Positions 24,261 to 31,836 of a stretch of DNA of 44,586 nt are shown piece after piece. The notes beneath the pieces were generated by a model that saw only the letters and a program-made list of their open reading frames with translations, searched no databases and was not told the DNA's origin. How positions within the stretch are numbered: position 1 is the first letter of the stretch; every line of letters starts with the position of its first letter. A program made the position numbers and the translations under genes. This DNA is from JBFXDW01 sp050180745 (lineage in GTDB: Bacteria; Pseudomonadota; Alphaproteobacteria; UBA9219). The stretch covers positions 1-44,586 of the forward strand of contig JBFXDW010000001.1 of NCBI GenBank assembly GCA_050180745.1. Direction: 5' to 3'.

Positions 24261-24276
24261 CCACAACATGTTGTGG
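24261..24276. promoter_or_regulatory. Perfect 16-bp palindrome, candidate operator
   Basis: CCACAACATGTTGTGG is its own reverse complement, upstream of the MerR-like gene. The nearby CTACATGTAG shares the ACATGT core. The likely ligand is the MerR-like protein encoded next to it, which is inference. Confidence 0.5.
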
Positions 24277-24605
24277 CTTCCCGCTTTTTATCCCTACATG
24301 TAGTGAAATATCGGGCCTCGCCCGCCCGCATAGGTTTTCGGGCAGGAAGTACCTTTTATTTCAGTGTGTTAGCTGATTTTCTCACATTATCTCACATTAT
24401 CTTGCATGTGATTTATCGACGTTTTAAGAAAGATAAACCGCCTTAGCTTTCTTAACCGTCCGCCATGAACAATCTTACGAAAGACAACGGCCCTAAATTG
24501 GCAGCTCTAATCGCGTTTATGTGTATCAAGATTGTTTGGATATTCTTCAGCAAGGAGCCGATCCACTCTGATCGTTCGTTTCCCAACTATACCAAGCACT
24601 ATGCC

Positions 24606-24690
24606 AAAAAATGCGCAAAACACGCAGAACTAAAATGCGCATGGGGTTCCTTTATCAAATGAATAACTTAAATGTCGTTTGCGCATTTTT
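24606..24690 (-). terminator. Terminator-like inverted repeat after the early operon
   Basis: AAAAATGCGCAAAAC (24606-24620) pairs with GTTTGCGCATTTTT (24677-24690) across about 56 bases. On the minus strand the second arm ends in a T6 run just after the last early gene, fitting an intrinsic terminator of unusual loop size. A third copy of the AAAATGCGCA core lies near 24632 in direct orientation. Confidence 0.45.
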
Positions 24691-24692
24691 AC

Positions 24693-25124
24693 CTATCCGT
24701 TACGGATGTAGCGCTTGTAAGGAAGCTGGATTTTTTCATTCGGATTGTTGAGCCGATGAACAATTTTCATCAAACCAATCTTCCAATCATACTGCAATTT
24801 ACGAACCGACCAGCCAAGCTCAAGCGAGAGACGCTTCCAACGCACGCCCTCGGCACGCATCCAGATGAGACGCACTTCTTCACGCTCCAACCACAACAGC
24901 CAGATCATAACTTCTTCCATCTCTGTGATGTGCTTGGCCGATGGTGGGCTGGGCCGCATGTGATTGTCCTCCCATCCGTAAGCTTCCATTGCCTCACGGA
25001 CGATGGTCGGCCAAGCGTTGAAGTAGCCTTGCACCTTGACCTTGGGGAGCTTCTTCATTGTGTTGGCGGCTTGTTCAATACGGTCGGCCACATCCTTAAC
25101 GTTATGCTTTTTCCCTTTGCTCAT
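24693..25124 (-). CDS. DUF6362-family phage protein
   Basis: A 143-residue protein with the features of DUF6362: VQGYFNAWPTIVREAMEAYGWE, RPSPPSAKHITEMEEVMIWLLWLEREEVRLIWMRAEGVRWKRLSLELGWS, and an HTH-like C-terminal region ending in RLN. It looks like a small DNA-binding protein (helix-turn-helix around residues 95-125), similar in size to a sigma-4-like regulator. It is the last gene of the early operon and overlaps its neighbour by 4 bases, a position that suits a late gene activator. Confidence 0.75.
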   Translation of the reverse strand: MSKGKKHNVKDVADRIEQAANTMKKLPKVKVQGYFNAWPTIVREAMEAYGWEDNHMRPSPPSAKHITEMEEVMIWLLWLEREEVRLIWMRAEGVRWKRLSLELGWSVRKLQYDWKIGLMKIVHRLNNPNEKIQLPYKRYIRNG

Positions 25125-25435
25125 GCAGCCCTCCCATACATTCTGGCCTCAAGCATTTCACGCGCCCACTGGCAGCTATCAATCTTGGCAAACTGCAGGA
25201 GTGCCATGCGCACCTCCTCGCGGGTAGTGAAGCCATAGCGAAAGAGCATCTCCCCAAACAAAGCCTCTGGGGCTGACGCTTTGCGATGCCGCCACCCTGC
25301 ATCACAGGCTCCGCTTGTAGTGAAGCGCTTCTCACAGTGAGAGAACCTATCTCTCACGCGAACGTCATAGACCTTGCCCTTGTGGGAATAGCGCCAGTAC
25401 ACATTGGCATCCCTTGCTTTGATGTTAGCTTTCAT
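25121..25435 (-). CDS. Hypothetical protein
   Basis: A 104-residue basic protein. The N-terminal half is strand-rich (VYWRYSHKGKVYDVRVRDRFSHCEKRF) and the C-terminal half helical (EEVRMALLQFAKIDSCQW). No known family is recognised. It overlaps the primase gene by 11 bases and the DUF6362 gene by 4, so it is part of the replication operon. Three cysteines are present but are not spaced like a zinc finger. Confidence 0.7.
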   Translation of the reverse strand: MKANIKARDANVYWRYSHKGKVYDVRVRDRFSHCEKRFTTSGACDAGWRHRKASAPEALFGEMLFRYGFTTREEVRMALLQFAKIDSCQWAREMLEARMYGRAA

Positions 25436-28400
25436 CAGCCTCTCCTTTCTTTATTGTGGATGAGTTTGGTACGGATTGTTCCGCGATCCTCTTGGCCATG
25501 TTGGGAGACAGCTGGTCGCCCATTTCCTCCAACCAAGAAGGCAAAGAGCCTTTGTGAGTGTCGTTTTGACACTCACTCAAACACTCACTTCTAAAATCCT
25601 TTTGTTCTGAAGGCGTTAGTGAGTGTGGGGGAGTCAGTGAGTGTTTTACGGGGTTACTTTGTGTATGCGCGTGCGCGCGTGCGTAAGTATTGGAAAAACA
25701 CTCACCACACTCACTACACTCACCAGCATCTTGATCTGTAAGGGAAATTTCGAGTGAGTGTGGGGGTGAGTGTGGGTTTTCAACACTCACACACTCACCG
25801 TACTTTTTGTAGGGGAGTGAGTGTTGTGAGTGTTTTACACCGCTTAAATTTTCACTGACAGCGAGTTGCCACGTCAAAGCACGTTGCCGCATCCTACCTG
25901 AAACGAGCGTAACGGAACGTCCTTCTTCAATTTCAAAGACCCGATCACGCATCTTGGCAAGCTGTTTACCAAGGCGTATCCGCCGTGATTGCTCCGAGCC
26001 TTTACCCAAAGGCAGGGCAATATCCCGATCTTCAACCAGCTGATACAGCTCTCCTGTACTCACATCCCTGTCAGTAAAACGCTCCCACCATGCCGTGATA
26101 AAACTGCGCCAGAGAGAGCCTTCCTCATCCGAAGCATCATAAAGATCATTGAGGTTGGTAAGAAAGCCGGGGATGCCAGCAAACCCCAAAATACCGCCGA
26201 TCACACGTGACCATTCCTCAAAGCTGCCTAAGCTTTGTGGCTGCGCGGGCTGTCCAGCTGACACCCAGCCTTGTACCAAAGTAAGACATGCAGCAACGAG
26301 CTGTGGCCTGTTGTCTTGCACCCATTTGGCAAGGTTCTTATGGCGAAAGCCTGACCGCCGCCAAGGTTGATCAACCCGCGCATCAAGGCGGGTACGGATG
26401 GCACGCCGCGCCATTTCATTGGAGAGAGCTGGGTTGTTGCCTGTGACCACCCATGCGCAGCGCACAGGAAAATTGGCCAGTTCACTGCGCCCAAGGATAC
26501 GATCTTCCCATGAGGTAGCCGTGACGGCAGCAGCCAAGGCCGCGCTGTCGAGGCGATAACGCAGATTATCAATAAACAAAAGTGCAGGCATGGCACGCAA
26601 GGCTGAAGTTAAACGCTTGCGCCACTCCTCCTCTGACCGCCCTTCGGTCATCACCTTAGCTGACATGCCCGTTGCAATGATGGCGATAATCTCAACAAGA
26701 AGGCTCGCTCCTGTGCCGGGCGTTGGCTTTTCAAACAAATGAATGGGTGTTGGCCCTGCAATCATGGAGCGCACAAAGGGCAGAAGCAAAAGCGCAACCG
26801 CATGGGCAAGTTCGGCTTCACCCAAGAAAGGAAAATCACCAAACAGATCATTTACAATAAGATCCCGCGCCGCTTTGATCTCTTCTGCCGAAGGGTTTTG
26901 CGGTATGGCAGGCAACACAAAGTCTTTTTGCGGCACATAAAACAATTTGGCCGCTTTATAATAGCCGGGCACTTGAATGATTTTGCCATCCGGCCCAAAG
27001 ACAGGCGTAGAGACAATGCCGCCGAGCACAGGAAGATTTGTGTGCGGCGTTGCCAGAATGTCTTTAATCACAGCCGCTGGGGGATGCGCTGGGATCAAAC
27101 GATCCTTTAACTTCCTGCGCCAGTCAATTTGACGGGCAAGAATGAACTTCATCCGGTCTTCTGTAATGGTCTGCGGCTTGGGCCTTCCGTCATCATCCAG
27201 ATCAACCCAAGTGGGCAGAAGAGAGAAACGGAACAGCCACGGCGGCTTGTTGGTTTCATAAATCCGATACCAGCATTGCTCTGCTAGGCTGGCCAGATCC
27301 CCATCATCCGACTGCATCACAGGCTTAATGGAATGCGTATCATCAAAACCAAAGGGTCTGTGTGGAAGGTGCTTGATCTCCATCTTGGGCGTGGGATCAA
27401 CAAGAGGAAGATCTTCATTCTTGTATTCCGCTGACTGCTCAACAATATTTGCGACTAGTAAGCTCCCTTTCCTGAGTAGTAAATCGTTGAAGTCCTCGCC
27501 TGCTTGTGGAGGCATGGCAATCCATACGCGCCGTCCTTCTGAAACAAGGCGTTTGGCTGTTGCCTCAGCCGATCGGAGGCCTGCACCGCTCTTATCATTG
27601 TCGGCCAGCAAGATAACGCGGCGAATATTTGATGGCAGGCGAAGCTTTTCCATACCGCTTGTCGAAAGCGAAGCCCACACAGGCAGATGCGGCACGCTTT
27701 GCACCACGGCCAGCCCCGTTTCGATACCTTCACTCACACCAACCAGTTCATTTGCCTTTTGCCCCAAATGAACCGCACCGCCCGCCACGGGGCCGAGCAT
27801 CATCTTAGCCTTGGGCACATCAGCTTTGCTTTTGCCATCCAGAGCAAGCCAAATACGATGAATGCCAACAGCTTGATCTTGCGCGTCACGCGCCAAGGCA
27901 ACCATAGCCGGATAGCCCATATTGGTCTCCCAATGCGCAAGATCGGGATGAAATAGAAGATCTTGCGTGTCGGGCAATTTCAAGCCCCGCGCTTCAAGAT
28001 AGGTTTGCACATGCGTGCCCGCCGCTAGCTGACAGCCGGAAAGGATGTAGCGGATCTCGTTTTGGGAGTTTTGGGACTGCTGTTCAGGGCGTGGGGTCGG
28101 ATATTTTTTATCTCCAACCTTCCACCCTGAAAGCTCGGCAGCATATTCAATCAAAAAGCGGCCAGACAGACCCGTGGCATGACCAAGCGTACCGATGGGG
28201 CCGCCGCCCTGATTGCTATCGAACTCATACCAATCACCAGCATGGGATCCCTGCAGCTTGATCGCACAGGATCCTTGTTTGTAAGGCGCGTCCCCCTTGA
28301 TGTTGGCCACACGCCAGTCTTTGCCGCTTTGTTTGCCTGATGGGAAATGTGCTGGAACCCAATGGCTGGCTTGATCCCGTAGGATCGAGACAACCGCATC

Positions 28401-28457
28401 AAGATCAATATGCGCCGCAAAAGAGCCGAATGGTTTGGTTTCATTAAAATCAATCAA
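25425..28457 (-). CDS. Toprim primase/helicase-type replication protein (DUF7146-like)
   Basis: A 1010-residue protein. The N-terminal region (about 1-110) carries the DUF7146-like KGDAPYKQGSCAIKLQGS and GDWYEFDSNQGG. A Toprim domain follows near residues 240-330, with GVSEGIETGLAVVQS and VILLADNDKSGAG (catalytic E and DxD-like DND). A middle ATPase/helicase-like region has a Walker-type loop written TPGTGAS, lacking the usual Lys. The last 140 residues are low in complexity (PHSPPHSLE, GECSECGECF, KHSLTPPHSLTP), because their DNA is an array of 8-mers. It primes phage replication; as the largest early gene it likely carries the origin inside itself. Confidence 0.85.
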   Translation of the reverse strand: MIDFNETKPFGSFAAHIDLDAVVSILRDQASHWVPAHFPSGKQSGKDWRVANIKGDAPYKQGSCAIKLQGSHAGDWYEFDSNQGGGPIGTLGHATGLSGRFLIEYAAELSGWKVGDKKYPTPRPEQQSQNSQNEIRYILSGCQLAAGTHVQTYLEARGLKLPDTQDLLFHPDLAHWETNMGYPAMVALARDAQDQAVGIHRIWLALDGKSKADVPKAKMMLGPVAGGAVHLGQKANELVGVSEGIETGLAVVQSVPHLPVWASLSTSGMEKLRLPSNIRRVILLADNDKSGAGLRSAEATAKRLVSEGRRVWIAMPPQAGEDFNDLLLRKGSLLVANIVEQSAEYKNEDLPLVDPTPKMEIKHLPHRPFGFDDTHSIKPVMQSDDGDLASLAEQCWYRIYETNKPPWLFRFSLLPTWVDLDDDGRPKPQTITEDRMKFILARQIDWRRKLKDRLIPAHPPAAVIKDILATPHTNLPVLGGIVSTPVFGPDGKIIQVPGYYKAAKLFYVPQKDFVLPAIPQNPSAEEIKAARDLIVNDLFGDFPFLGEAELAHAVALLLLPFVRSMIAGPTPIHLFEKPTPGTGASLLVEIIAIIATGMSAKVMTEGRSEEEWRKRLTSALRAMPALLFIDNLRYRLDSAALAAAVTATSWEDRILGRSELANFPVRCAWVVTGNNPALSNEMARRAIRTRLDARVDQPWRRSGFRHKNLAKWVQDNRPQLVAACLTLVQGWVSAGQPAQPQSLGSFEEWSRVIGGILGFAGIPGFLTNLNDLYDASDEEGSLWRSFITAWWERFTDRDVSTGELYQLVEDRDIALPLGKGSEQSRRIRLGKQLAKMRDRVFEIEEGRSVTLVSGRMRQRALTWQLAVSENLSGVKHSQHSLPYKKYGECVSVENPHSPPHSLEISLTDQDAGECSECGECFSNTYARAHAHTQSNPVKHSLTPPHSLTPSEQKDFRSECLSECQNDTHKGSLPSWLEEMGDQLSPNMAKRIAEQSVPNSSTIKKGEADES
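25554..25833. repeat. Iteron-like array of GTGAGTGT/ACACTCAC, candidate replication origin
   Basis: Fourteen exact copies of one 8-mer lie in 280 bases inside the 3' part of the primase gene. GTGAGTGT is at 25554, 25619, 25637, 25754, 25766, 25817 and 25826. ACACTCAC is at 25569, 25581, 25698, 25707, 25716, 25783 and 25791. Copies cluster as same-orientation groups that alternate strand. A purine-pyrimidine alternating stretch (TGCGCGTGCGCGCGTGCG) lies between them near 25666-25683. The repeat appears on both strands, so it cannot be explained by a protein repeat. Origin function is inferred from iteron-like form and primase context. Confidence 0.75.
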
Positions 28458-29730
28458 GGATCACCAAGCCTTTCTCGGCTCGCGTGATGGCCGTGTAGAG
28501 CCAACGCCGTTGATCCTCCATCGTACGGCACAGATGATCGTCATAAATGATGACGTTTTCCCATTGGGAGCCTTGCGCCTTGTGACAGGTAATGGCATAG
28601 CCCCAAACGCTTTCCACAAGATGGCGCATTTGATGCCAATCGCGGCTTAACCGATCCTTATCAAATTGAATGTGATCATCGTAATGGCCTTTATAAAAGG
28701 AATGACGGCCTTCAAGAACATCTCCATCTTCCGTTATGACTTCTGCGCTAAAACTCAAATGATCTTCATCACGAAGATCGGACAACTCCAGAAACATGCC
28801 GTTGACAAGCCCTAAATCATGGCGGTTTTTAAGGCAGATTATTTTTTCACCGCATCCTTCAGGATAAATGGTTGGAAAGCCCGCCGCGTCCTTCATCGCC
28901 ACGTTGAGCCATAGGCGCGTGCGGTTGCGGCCACAAATAACCTGACCTCCTTTGAGCATCTGGGCAGGCGTTGTGTCGTTGACGCTCATCTTCCAAACAA
29001 AAGCGTCATGCTGGCCGTAAGGAATGTAGGATCCTTTCCTCGCCATGGTTGCAAGGCGAATGATCGCACTTTCTTCGGCCTGCCTATGGATGTCCGTGAG
29101 CATGACATCTGGTACAGCGTTTATAAAAGCTCCTTCACCTTTAATTGGTGGGAGCTGCCCAGGATCGCCAAGAACAAGAATGGGTTTGCCAAATGAAAGA
29201 AGGTCTTTTGCCAGTTCTTCGCCAACCATTGAGACTTCATCAAGAACGAGCAATTTTGCGTATCGCAGTTGCGACTCTTCATTGAGGACAAAGCTGGGCA
29301 AGTGAATATTGCGAAGTCGTGTTTCTAAGCGGCTTATCCGCGCTTTGGCGAATAGCTTTTCATCCCCAGATAAAGTTGAAAGCGAAGCCTTCAAAACGGC
29401 TATATCATCTTTGATCCGTTCCATTTCGGCAGGCGTATTGCTTGAAACGCGATAAATGAGACTATGGATGGTTGAGGCAGGCGTACCCTTACGGCTCATC
29501 ACAAGGGCTGCTTTTCCTGTGAACGCAGCATATAAAACACTGCCTTGCTGTTTATGTTCTGATTGCTTTAGCCCAAGCTCTTTAACCACATGCGTGACCA
29601 TTGTGGTTTTACCCGTTCCCGCATAGCCCATCACACGAAAGATTTGCTGCTCCTTCGTGCGGTTTTGAAACCAGTCCTTGATTTTGACCATGGCTTCTGC
29701 TTGCTGGGATGATGGCGTGAAATCGCTCAT
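28450..29730 (-). CDS. SF1 DNA helicase, RecD/Dda-like
   Basis: A 426-residue protein. Motif I is GYAGTGKTT (residues about 34-42), motif II LVLDEVSMVG (about 166-175), motif III ILVLGDPGQLPPI, and motif VI-like VWGYAITCHKAQGSQW and YTAITRAEKGLVIL near the C-terminus. This is the SF1B set of RecD2/Dda helicases, which unwind 5' to 3'. Length and early-operon position suggest a phage replication or recombination helicase. It overlaps the primase start by 8 bases and is coupled to the Cas4-like nuclease. Confidence 0.92.
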   Translation of the reverse strand: MSDFTPSSQQAEAMVKIKDWFQNRTKEQQIFRVMGYAGTGKTTMVTHVVKELGLKQSEHKQQGSVLYAAFTGKAALVMSRKGTPASTIHSLIYRVSSNTPAEMERIKDDIAVLKASLSTLSGDEKLFAKARISRLETRLRNIHLPSFVLNEESQLRYAKLLVLDEVSMVGEELAKDLLSFGKPILVLGDPGQLPPIKGEGAFINAVPDVMLTDIHRQAEESAIIRLATMARKGSYIPYGQHDAFVWKMSVNDTTPAQMLKGGQVICGRNRTRLWLNVAMKDAAGFPTIYPEGCGEKIICLKNRHDLGLVNGMFLELSDLRDEDHLSFSAEVITEDGDVLEGRHSFYKGHYDDHIQFDKDRLSRDWHQMRHLVESVWGYAITCHKAQGSQWENVIIYDDHLCRTMEDQRRWLYTAITRAEKGLVILD

Positions 29731-30491
29731 GCGTCCCTCCAGCAGCGGTCATGGTAAGGACAGAAACGGCAGAGATAAAAATCAGCATGAACTGCAAATC
29801 GTGGGGGCAGTTCATCCGCATCAATGGAACGGAGAACATCCACCGCCTTGTCCGATTGCCGCTGCGCCTCTGCAGGATCAAAGACCACAGCTTCGTGCCA
29901 CAGCTCTTCTGTATCTTTATTGAGAGCCGTAAAAAGGCACTGGTTCAGCTCCATATAAGCCATGTAGAGATGAACCTGCGCCCAATAAATCGGCTTGGAG
30001 ACTTGCAGACCTTTTTTGACAAGGTCAGTCCAGCCTTTGTTGCCCAAAGCTTTGTGTTCCCAAAGAGCGGGCCACGACAAGCCGATGTTCGGCCCCTCCA
30101 CGATCACGCCATCAATGTGCCCACGCACGCGGCCCTGCGCGGTTTCAAAGCCGTATTGCTCACCGCTTCTTTTGTGCGTGCGCAAATCAAACCCTGCTGC
30201 ACGCATCCAACGGATCGACAAGTCCTCGAAAACATGCCCCGCTTCAAAGATACGCAGCGTCTTGCCCGTGATTTCCTTATCAGGATCCTCCGGCGTGTGC
30301 GTGGCCTCATAGGTCAAACGCCGCAAGCATGGTTCGCCTATACGGCTTGCGCCGAGATATTGACGTTTCGGCTTTGAAAGGTGCTCAAGAAGCAACGCGG
30401 CATTGACGTGATCATTGATGCTTTCCGAAAACAATGCTGCAGGATTGGTCGGAAAATACGCGCATTTAGAGCCGTGATTAAGATCCAGCAT
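29727..30491 (-). CDS. Cas4/RecB-like PD-(D/E)XK nuclease with Fe-S cysteines
   Basis: A 254-residue protein. Metal-binding residues are D127 in GHIDGVIV, E145 and K147 in WEHKAL. Four cysteines fit a Fe-S cluster: C55 (GEPCLRR), then C241, C244 and C250 (CRFCPYHDRC), the Cas4/AddB arrangement. It should be an exonuclease that makes single-stranded 3' or 5' ends for annealing by the Sak4-like protein. No cas1/cas2 is nearby, so it is a phage recombination nuclease, not a CRISPR gene. It overlaps the helicase by 4 bases. Confidence 0.9.
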   Translation of the reverse strand: MLDLNHGSKCAYFPTNPAALFSESINDHVNAALLLEHLSKPKRQYLGASRIGEPCLRRLTYEATHTPEDPDKEITGKTLRIFEAGHVFEDLSIRWMRAAGFDLRTHKRSGEQYGFETAQGRVRGHIDGVIVEGPNIGLSWPALWEHKALGNKGWTDLVKKGLQVSKPIYWAQVHLYMAYMELNQCLFTALNKDTEELWHEAVVFDPAEAQRQSDKAVDVLRSIDADELPPRFAVHADFYLCRFCPYHDRCWRDA

Positions 30492-30503
30492 ATCGGCTCT
30501 CCA

Positions 30504-31076
30504 CTAAAAAGGTATTTCATCATCAATAAAATCTGTTTGACTGGCTTGTCGTTGCATCGACTCTTGGAACCCTGTTACACAAGCCTCAATGACCTGATCA
30601 ATTTGGGCGGGCGTACAGTTATGAAAAGCACTCATTAGGCGCAGTTCGGTAAGGGCCTCAGCAAAATAACGCCGCGCTTCTTTGATCGCCTGTGTTTCCA
30701 TGGGCGTTTTGTCTCTCATAATCCCTCCTGATTTTTTGAGGAGGTTGCCCCAGCCTTTGAGGCACGACATCGAGCAGAACTTCCATCTGTCTTTGCCTTT
30801 TTTCGAGACGGTTTGATCGAAGATGAAGCCTCTGGATTCGCGTCCACACAGGGCACAAGGCAGTCGCCGTACAAGAAACGGATCAAGGTGTCGTCCTGCG
30901 GATCGTGCCGCGCTGCCCGCTCTGAGGCTAGGACGATGAAACGCGAAATCGCATTGTCCGCCATGATTGTCAGTTCGGCCAGCGTGAGTCTTGCGATGGG
31001 ATGATGCAGGCGACCGCGTCCTTCCAGCCATTGACCTATTTCCTTTCCCGCCTCGCACACCACGAAGGCGCGCCAT
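30504..31076 (-). CDS. DUF6511-like zinc-knuckle protein (start uncertain)
   Basis: The C-terminal 130 codons of this frame carry CALCGRESRGF and KFCSMSC (four Cys ligands), then KTPMETQAIKEARRYFAEALTEL and IDQVIEACVTGFQESM, matching small phage DUF6511-type proteins. The first 60 codons from the ATG at 31076 are a shadow of the overlapping gene (30716-31114) and probably untranslated, so the true start is likely a non-ATG codon just before CALCG, around 30865-30890. I keep the longest frame as an outer limit. The gene ends 12 bases before the nuclease start. Confidence 0.6.
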   Translation of the reverse strand: MARLRGVRGGKGNRSMAGRTRSPASSHRKTHAGRTDNHGGQCDFAFHRPSLRAGSAARSAGRHLDPFLVRRLPCALCGRESRGFIFDQTVSKKGKDRWKFCSMSCLKGWGNLLKKSGGIMRDKTPMETQAIKEARRYFAEALTELRLMSAFHNCTPAQIDQVIEACVTGFQESMQRQASQTDFIDDEIPF

Positions 31077-31114
31077 GCGTCATCCGGCGAGAGGGTTTTT
31101 AATCCTTGAGCCAT
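30716..31114 (-). CDS. Hypothetical protein
   Basis: A 132-residue protein that starts within the last codons of the SSB-like gene, with GGAAGG upstream of its ATG. Residues 1-75 (LSPDDAWRAFVVCEAGKEIGQWLEGRGRLHHPIARLTLAELTIMADNAISRFIVLASE) are helical and look like a conserved small alphaproteobacterial phage protein. The last 40 residues are Lys/Ser-rich and overlap the DUF6511-like frame. Function unknown. A heptamer A_AAA_AAG in its frame (30803-30797) could in principle allow a -1 shift, but the DUF6511 cysteine motif begins upstream of it. Confidence 0.6.
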   Translation of the reverse strand: MAQGLKTLSPDDAWRAFVVCEAGKEIGQWLEGRGRLHHPIARLTLAELTIMADNAISRFIVLASERAARHDPQDDTLIRFLYGDCLVPCVDANPEASSSIKPSRKKAKTDGSSARCRASKAGATSSKNQEGL

Positions 31115-31821
31115 GCTGGGCCTTCCGCTTTAGCTGGCGCGGGCGTTGACGCTTGCTGCGCAGAAGTCGGCGCGTTTTTTTGCCAAGCAGGAGGCTGTGC
31201 GGAAGACGTGTTTCCCTGCTGCCAAGCGGGCTGATTGCTCTGCGTTTGTTTTTGTGAAGCGGCAGCCCTATGGCGTGAGGGAGATGGCGGTACGTCCTGA
31301 CCGTCCATCACCATCTTCCATTCTTTTTCATCAGGAAGAATGGGACGATCCAGCACGTTGCGGTCGGAATATTTAGGGTCACGACTAGGCTCAACGGCAA
31401 TCTTTCCCACGAAACTTATCTTGTCGAGTTGAGATAAGCCTTCAATACGCCGTTTGCTTTTGGCTTCCTCGCTGGTGTCAGCTGGATCAAGGCCACATGC
31501 ACTGTCGATCATAGCGCGAAAAACGCGCTTGCTGATATTCCAAGCCATGGATTGCCCTTTGTCATCAGGCTTACCGCCCGCAACGACAAAGTTTTGGCGC
31601 AACTTGCGCCGTGCATGAGGGCCTTCTGTAACTGTAAACTCGCAATCCAACATCAACACATCGCTGCCAGGATTAGCCGAAGCTTTAAGCAACCCTTTAT
31701 CAGCAGGAACGGATCCATCCGTGCCGCCTGGGCGGACATGCATAATCAGTTTAACAAAAGTGCCGTCAGGAATAAGCTCCATCGCGCGTTGGGGTTCGAC
31801 TTCGTTCATATCAAATGACAT
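31099..31821 (-). CDS. SSB-like phage protein with PAW-repeat tail
   Basis: A 240-residue protein. Residues 1-165 look like an OB-fold domain found next to Sak4-type ATPases (FVKLIMHVRPGGTDGS, LMLDCEFTVTEGPHARRKLRQNFVV, SVGKI-like SFVGKIAVEPSRDPKYSDRNVL). The C-terminal tail from about 180 is Gln/Pro/Ala-rich with three spaced Pro-Ala-Trp units (PAWQQGN, PPAWQKN, GPAWLKD) and an acidic end. Such tails bind partner proteins in SSBs. It lies immediately downstream of the Sak4-like ATPase, with a good ribosome site. The SSB role is inferred from context, not from a certain family match. Confidence 0.65.
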   Translation of the reverse strand: MSFDMNEVEPQRAMELIPDGTFVKLIMHVRPGGTDGSVPADKGLLKASANPGSDVLMLDCEFTVTEGPHARRKLRQNFVVAGGKPDDKGQSMAWNISKRVFRAMIDSACGLDPADTSEEAKSKRRIEGLSQLDKISFVGKIAVEPSRDPKYSDRNVLDRPILPDEKEWKMVMDGQDVPPSPSRHRAAASQKQTQSNQPAWQQGNTSSAQPPAWQKNAPTSAQQASTPAPAKAEGPAWLKD

Positions 31822-31836
31822 GTTCGTTCTTCCTTT

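Larger units (their letters stand above)
24143..24692. promoter_or_regulatory. Non-coding region with palindromes, direct repeats and a terminator-like repeat
   Basis: About 550 bases without a convincing gene. It holds the perfect 16-bp palindrome CCACAACATGTTGTGG (24261-24276), the palindrome CTACATGTAG (24294-24303) with the same ACATGT core, a TCTCACATTA tandem near 24380-24400, and a direct repeat of AAGGAATCCA around 24178-24205. A leftward promoter for the regulator/methylase operon should be here. A 65-codon frame on the plus strand (24465-24662) has no ribosome site or motif and was not called. Confidence 0.55.

Noticed and set aside
24465..24662. 65-codon plus-strand gene
   Set aside because: No ribosome site, no motif, and it runs across the AATGCGCA repeats.
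25554..25833. CRISPR array
   Set aside because: The repeat unit is 8 bases, in both orientations, with irregular 1-109 base spacing, and no cas genes; it does not fit a CRISPR.
29727..30491. CRISPR adaptation gene cas4
   Set aside because: It has Cas4-like cysteines and nuclease residues, but no cas1/cas2 or repeats are present and it sits in a phage recombination operon.
30797..30803. Slippery heptamer A_AAA_AAG in the frame of the 132-residue gene, leading to the DUF6511-like frame
   Set aside because: The DUF6511-like cysteine motif CALCG begins upstream of the heptamer in its own frame, so a shift there would remove the first Cys pair. More likely chance in an A-rich stretch.
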